The notes beneath the pieces were generated by a model. That model was not told the DNA's origin. It did not search any database and was given only the letters and a program-made list of their open reading frames with translations. The translations under genes were made by a program, and so were the position numbers. 64,000 bases of DNA, from positions 119,614,315 through 119,678,314 of the forward strand of contig CM070900.1 of NCBI GenBank assembly GCA_036417435.1, read 5' to 3'. The DNA is from Inia geoffrensis (Eukaryota; Chordata; Mammalia; Artiodactyla; Iniidae). This document shows positions 58,601 to 64,000 of the stretch, in pieces (positions within the stretch are counted from its first letter, which is position 1; each line of letters opens with the position of its first letter).

Positions 58601-61600
58601 GCTCAAGAAAATTAGAGTTAGCATTGACACTGGAGAGGAGAAAATGAACCAGGGTTGTTTTTAGGGGTGCTAATGGCATGTGCTTTACTATGAAATCTAT
58701 TCATAGCAAGTGAGATGGAGACCCAGACATTCCTGGGCATCATCGTAACACATTCATCCTGATGACCGAAGAAGTGGTGAACAAATATGATGAATCATAA
58801 TCAGTCTATTAAACCTTTTGCCCAGTGTGATATATACCATTGATATATTTTTTGGCCAAAGCACACTGTGGGGAAGTTATAAAGCCATAATATTTGAAGA
58901 ATAGCATTAATGGCCAGAGTAGTGTTACTAAATTTCCTCTTCCTAAACAAGCAAATGCAGATGAGCCAATGATTATTAAACCTCTAATGATTGGGCCTTG
59001 AGAGTATAAAAACCATTGAATGAGCTTATGATGGCAGCAGTCTTAAAGTACAGTCTTAATACATGTTAAAGTGCACCATCCAATCCAATGTTAAATTTTA
59101 ATTTCTTATTAAATTCAAAATGTTAGCCAACCCTCTTTTTCCACCCTCCCCACACTCCCCAGTTAGTGCCTCATGCCTAATATGTGACTCTTTGAGAGCC
59201 ATAGGAAGTGATGGTATGATCTATTCTTTCATTCATCTCTTAACTACCTCCATGACCTAACCATTATCTGTTGATTTCAGCTCCTCCAGGATTGAGTAGA
59301 GTGGAGAGATTTCAGAACCAGGGCAAGGGTCTATTAATTTAGCTTTTTTTATTTGTATTTCTCTCAAGGCTGAGTCAAATATATTTTTCAAATGCTGACT
59401 CTTTTGAGGAACATATAGGTGGTTCTCTCAGAGACAGTTAAGGAAGATCCCTGTGGGCCTTCTAACCATTTTCTAACACAGGCAATATATTCTTCAGCTC
59501 ACTTTTGTCACATACCTTCAGCTTTGACACAGTAGTGATCGCCCTCTCCCTGCTGATACCTCCTTATCCAGAAGATCGTTCTTTTGAGCAGTATCTTTTC
59601 ATGACTACTCAATCTCAGTTACCTTTTATGGCATAGAATTGGAGCATGGAAACTCACACAACCTTGCCCACTACCTTGGAAAGCAGCTGATTCTTTTTCA
59701 CATTTCCTTGCTGCTTAGGGATATTCAAGTCAGCCTCTGCCTTCAGACTTCAGCCAGTTACCAGTCTCTGTGACGCACCACCAAACATCAGAGGGTCCTT
59801 GTTAATTCTCCCAAGAATCTCTCTCACTGTCTATTCCAGTAGTTACATGGCTTATGCATCTCTGCCATTCAAGTAAACAGTGGGATGTTTATTTCTCATA
59901 AACCATTAGAATCTCTATAACTGCTTCTTTGAGTACCCTTTCAGTTGATTTGAATTATAGGAGATGCAGTCTTCTATCCTCCATGATGAAGAAAGAGAGG
60001 GGAAAACAAACACCAGAGTAGTTATGGGTTTTGAAATTCCCTTTAAAGAAGCTCTTCCTCTACTGAATTGCTAGTCTTCTCCCATGTAGACTATTGAGGT
60101 TGATGATTACTGGAGCATTTTGCTACCTCTCAGTAAGTCCTTTGAGTACATGATTATATTTCTTTTTAGAATGTGAAGACATATATCATTAATCATCTCT
60201 GACTGTGAGCCTTTAACTGAAATTCTTAGAGAATAGGAAAAGTCCCATTTTACATTCCATTCCATTTGAAAGAGATGTAGCACAGTAAGGAAGTGTCAAC
60301 TATACCAGGCACATCCATCTTCCGGGAGAAGGTTAGGCCATCAGAATGCCTTGCCTTGCAACAAAAATTAAGATACAGGGGAAGATGGACCTTGATCTAA
60401 CTATGCCATTTTCTTTTGTATATGTTTACATATATATATCATTGGTAGATTATCTCTTTTAGTAATTAAGCATCAAAAATCAATTCATTAATACCCATAG
60501 ATTACTTGCCTCTTAAAATCAATCTCTTATTTTGAAAAAGGCTAGAAATAAAATTAAAATATTTGCAACTTTCCCTTCACATTAAACTGTTGAGATTAAG
60601 AAGAAAGTGAGATAATTTTCGAAAATACTCACTTGCCACTTAAAGTAGGAATGATAAAGAATGTCATAACAGTGACATGACCTAACATCATCAAAATCCC
60701 ATTTTCAAGGGATTTTTTGTTTCTGTTCTCAAAGATTGTCATGATTTCAGATAAATGGGTATTGGAGGTATTACAAATCCAAATGGAAATTGTTTTCAGT
60801 TTTATGTGGAGAGTGATCATCAGATTATAAATCTTGACCCCCATCTTTAACCATATGACAGCTCTACACCTCTGACCTCAATTTCCTGGTCTACTTTTTC
60901 TTCCTCTTTGTGCTGTTTTAGTTGAGAATTCAGATTGCATATGTGGCCATGCCTTGAAAACTGAAGAATAATACAGCAATGAGAGATGTCAGTCCTTTAA
61001 ATATGTGAGATAAAACATTTCTTTTATAGTACTATGTTTTCACAAGTAGCTTTCATTTTCTCATGGGTTTATCATACACTTAGATACTTTTTTTTGTAAT
61101 CATGGTGTATTCTTTACTCCTAACTCTCTGACTGAGGTTTCCAAATGTTTTATATACAGTAGATAGCCTAGTCTCTTCATGAAAAATATATTTTTCCTGT
61201 CACCTTCAAAGAATGTCTTTTTAAAAAAATTTTAATTCTCCTGTTTGCTGCTTCTATAAAGTTGATGTAGCAATTGATTCCTCTGTTTACTGAGGATTAA
61301 GAATTGCCTGGCCTAGAGTCAGCAGCTTAGTAGAGAAAAGGAGATAATTGCTTGAATTTAATTTGAATTTAATCTAGAATATATTATATATTCTAGAATA
61401 TATAATAAATATGTATTTCTATGGTAATAGAATCTAATACAACTATCCAAATGGCTCATATGTATGAACTGTTGTAATAGTAAATTGGATATAATGACTT
61501 ACTTCTCTTGAGAGTAAGAGAAGTACTCTTGAGAGTTCCTTACTTTTTTCCCATTTTCATTGTTTTAATGGCATGCACGTAAATTTCTGTTAGCATTTCC

Positions 61601-62819
61601 ATTCTCCACACTTGTGTTAGTGAATTCATATTGCATCTACTTCTTTAAATTTCATTTTACACAAATCTTAGGTTTTCCATACAGAAATTCTTCACAACTA
61701 TTATATTTCAGTTTGGCTACAGTAACCCTAAATGTTAAAAAGAATAGCTGAGTCTTTATATTATGGTTCCATGCTCCCAATTTGTGCTCTTAGAACTGAG
61801 CTGCTTAGATTTTACAGGTCATTAGCACCATCATGAGAGCATCTGCCACTGGCTATATCAGAGACATTTAATTAGACAGAGATATTGAGGTTTTAAAGCT
61901 ATCTAGTGCACAAGTCTGTGACTACTTGGAATGATTTTTATAGGATGTATTTCTTCTGTAGATTCATAGAACAAATATGGACACAAAATTTATTGTTTAA
62001 ATAGAGAAAATGCCATAGAAAAGAGCTGATTATTATTTCCATACAAATTGAGTATAATATATCACATTGAGTTTTCTGTAACATTATGAAGTTTATATTG
62101 TCTGGTTGGAAGATATATCAATTTTATCAATCCACTCTACCTTTGGAAATAGTCTCATTATTTCTGTGCGTACTGAACTTATTTTAGAGTGTTTTCTCAG
62201 TCTGTACACTCCAAACTTTTAAGAAAAATCTCTGCTCTGTGAACAGGTTTTCACCCTGGCAATTAGCCTGTACTATGAAATTTGTCCCCTGTCACAGTTG
62301 ACTTTGGACCAATCCTAAACTTCTTTCCATAGATTTAGAATTTGGACAGAGCAATATCAGCTAGTCTCTTGTTATGCACTTAAACTGGTTAAGTGTGACA
62401 AAGTTTGGCTGAGATTACTGATTTAACTGTGAACATGATAAAATCCAAAATAATCCATGTGTCGGGCGAGCAGAATGATGCACATATGTGGAGAAATGCA
62501 GAACAAAGAGACCATGTGACCCAGAATTAAAAGAGCAGTCTCATTTTCTGTTTTAAGAGTTCCTGAATCCTGATACTAGTGAGATTTAACTCTGCTTCAT
62601 GTCACTGGGTTTCATGTGGATAAGCTAATATGCTGACAATAAATTCTCTCCCCTTACCTACTCTTTTCTTAAGCTAATTGGAGTGAATTTCTAATATTTC
62701 CATTCAAAAGAGCTTTGACTACACCCTCATGGCTGAGCTTGGAGTGGCCAGTTTATTAATCAGTATCAATATCAGAGAGAACAGAATACTGTAATAACAA
62801 GGTCAGGGTTTATTTAGAA
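58601..62819. other. Mostly unrecognised DNA
   Basis: No intact gene. The interval 59080-60420 is less AT-rich than its surroundings and gives no repeat family I can name. A 25-base palindrome lies at 61373-61397 and an ACTTCTCTT/AAGAGAAGT inverted repeat near 61500-61525. TA-rich words lie near 60430. Confidence 0.4.
61373..61397. repeat. 25-base near-perfect palindrome
   Basis: Arms of 12 bases (TCTAGAATATAT and its complement) around a single central base. AT-rich. Confidence 0.9.
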
Positions 62820-62935
62820 TTATAGAATATTAATGCTGAAATGGACTCAGATATCATTTAATGAACCTATCTCATTTTTCTTCTCCTCACGCACAAACAG
62901 GGAAACTAAATCGCAGAGGTACTATATTCATTTTT
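62820..62935 (+). repeat. Possible old SINE/LINE relic
   Basis: TAGAATATTAATGCTGAAATGGACTCAGATATCATTTAATGAACC...CAGGGAAACTAAATCGCAGAGG follows a mammal-wide repeat pattern (an AGAGCTGGAAGGGACC...GATGAGGAAACTGAGGC-like order). Family uncertain. Confidence 0.4.
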
Positions 62936-63044
62936 AAAATTTCTTTTTACAATTATTTTTTATTTCACCATGCCTATAGATTAGTATTTAACAATTTTTG
63001 TAGAATTAGATATAATGTTTACTTTCTTTGAGAACCAATAGAAA

Positions 63045-63205
63045 TAATCATTTTTGTCTTGACTATATAACTAATTTGCAGTTTGACTTTATGCATGTTA
63101 TTTAACTCTTCTGAATAACTACTGTCTTATTTATAAAATAAAAGTATGCATTAACACCATTTCACCATCTGGAGGAGGTGAAGACCATGAGGATTGCTTG
63201 TCAGT
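63045..63205 (+). repeat. MIR SINE, sense
   Basis: TAATTTGCAGTTTGACTTTATGCATGTTATTTAACTCTTCTGAATAACTACTGTCTTATTTATAAAATAAAAG follows the MIR 3' half order. Confidence 0.6.
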
Positions 63206-63430
63206 GAGTAATGTATAATATGATTACATAGATATGACCATGGGAGTGACAGAAGGAGTAATAGAAATGAGACTTATTGAGTCCTTGCAGCAATTCAAGA
63301 AAGGAAAGCAAAGGACAATAAGAGCTCAGTTTGAACCCCAGCTAGGTCAAAATTGACTGAAATAAATGTGAATATACTACACATATTAGAAGGACAATAT
63401 GAGGCTAGCAAAATCTGTAGAGAGTTGGAA
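63206..63430. other. unrecognised DNA
   Basis: No gene or repeat identified. Confidence 0.35.
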
Positions 63431-63471
63431 AATATATATATATATATATGTACACACACATATATATATAA
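63431..63471. repeat. TA/CA microsatellite
   Basis: A TA run, a short GTACACACACA interruption, then a second TA run. Confidence 0.95.
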
Positions 63472-64000
63472 TGTTCAGTTTCCCCACGTAATTCTTTAAA
63501 TCTTTGAATCCTGGCACCTGTTGTATTTAACAAAGTTCATGACAAATACTCCTTTTCTTAAATGAGAATAAAGAAAAGCCACATAAAATTTTTTAAAAAG
63601 AAAACAAAATTTGAAAGAAGCAAAGAAAGAGTTGCTGCTGGTGTTTCTATGATGTCCTCCATAAGGGAAAAAGGAGGAGAGAATAAGGAGAATAAGATGA
63701 CCTATACCTGACATGTCTCACATGCCACTTTAAATCTTTAGGGTGCTACCCCATATCCCAGCCAAATTTATGTTCACTTTGACCAGATTCACAGGGGTGC
63801 AATCTGAAATTCACAATTCTTGTTGACTGCCTTTGAGCCTCTTTGAGATCTTAGCATGAAATTTCTGAGGAACCATTTCTTCTTCTGGCGTGAGCAGTTA
63901 CAGAATTAATGCTACCTGTGAAAAGACTACTCTTGACAAAAGCAGGATGAGAGCAAAAAGATGAACTTTTCTTTTTGTCCTCCTGGCACATAGTTCTGAG
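63472..64000. other. unrecognised DNA to window end
   Basis: No gene or confident repeat. The minus frame 63496-63714 is short and unrecognised. Confidence 0.4.

Noticed and set aside
1..64000. A novel multi-gene defence, metabolic or phage-like system
   Set aside because: The window is transposon-rich mammalian DNA without clustered intact genes; nothing supports such a system.

Overview
This window looks like cetacean (whale or dolphin) nuclear DNA from a gene-poor, AT-rich region, either intergenic or deep intronic. The main evidence is a set of nine near-consensus tRNA-derived SINEs of the CHR type. Their right ends read GGGCTTCCCTGGTGG and their bodies carry a TGAGCCATGGCCGCTGAGCC-like block. 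Most are flanked by target-site duplications (TSDs) that can be read by eye. They sit among artiodactyl/cetacean-type L1 elements and older mammal-wide repeats (MIR, L2, MLT1, ERVL, Tigger). I found no intact host protein-coding gene, no tRNA, rRNA or other RNA gene, and nothing bacterial or CRISPR-like. Nearly all longer open reading frames are L1 or ERV remnants, SINE bodies, or shadows of these.

Layout. 1-10 kb: mostly unrecognised AT-rich DNA with old antisense L2/CR1-like LINE remnants (3.26-3.64, 4.67-5.33 kb), a diverged ~100-bp tandem duplication (5.45-5.64 kb), one CHR SINE and one MIR. 10.2-12.2 kb: antisense L1 3' portion carrying a long-form SINE. 13.4-16.6 kb: sense L1 with decayed ORF2. 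17.8 kb: CHR SINE. 18.2-22.5 kb: sense L1 with 5'UTR-like start and decayed ORF2. 22.6-30.4 kb: almost complete antisense L1 (3'UTR, ORF2, ORF1, GC-richer 5'UTR with ~90-bp tandem units), interrupted by two SINEs. 33.4-37.8 kb: a short class I (gamma-like) endogenous retrovirus with two diverged LTRs, gag with a Cys-His box, a protease remnant and the start of RT, but no env; a SINE and a probable second, antisense LTR are nested in it. 39.7-45.9 kb: older antisense L1 hosting a younger 5'-truncated L1, three SINEs, a long dinucleotide repeat and a pyrimidine tract. 46-49 kb: L2 and MIR relics and a CHR SINE. 49.3-52.8 kb: a cluster of old elements, namely a Tigger DNA transposon, an unidentified coding-like relic, an ERVL integrase remnant, L2 and MIR. 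53.2-54.3 kb: an L1 insertion whose 5' end carries an inverted copy of its own upstream flank. 54.3-56.85 kb: old sense L1 split by a CHR SINE and an MLT1 LTR. 57-64 kb: one CHR SINE, one short SINE, then largely unrecognised DNA.

No genes act together here. The interest lies in insertion mechanics and nesting order: L1s are hosts for CHR SINEs, one SINE lies inside one arm of an inverted duplication, and an LTR and SINE lie inside a provirus. All family names come from recognising sequence patterns by eye; no database search was run, and boundaries are approximate unless a TSD is given.
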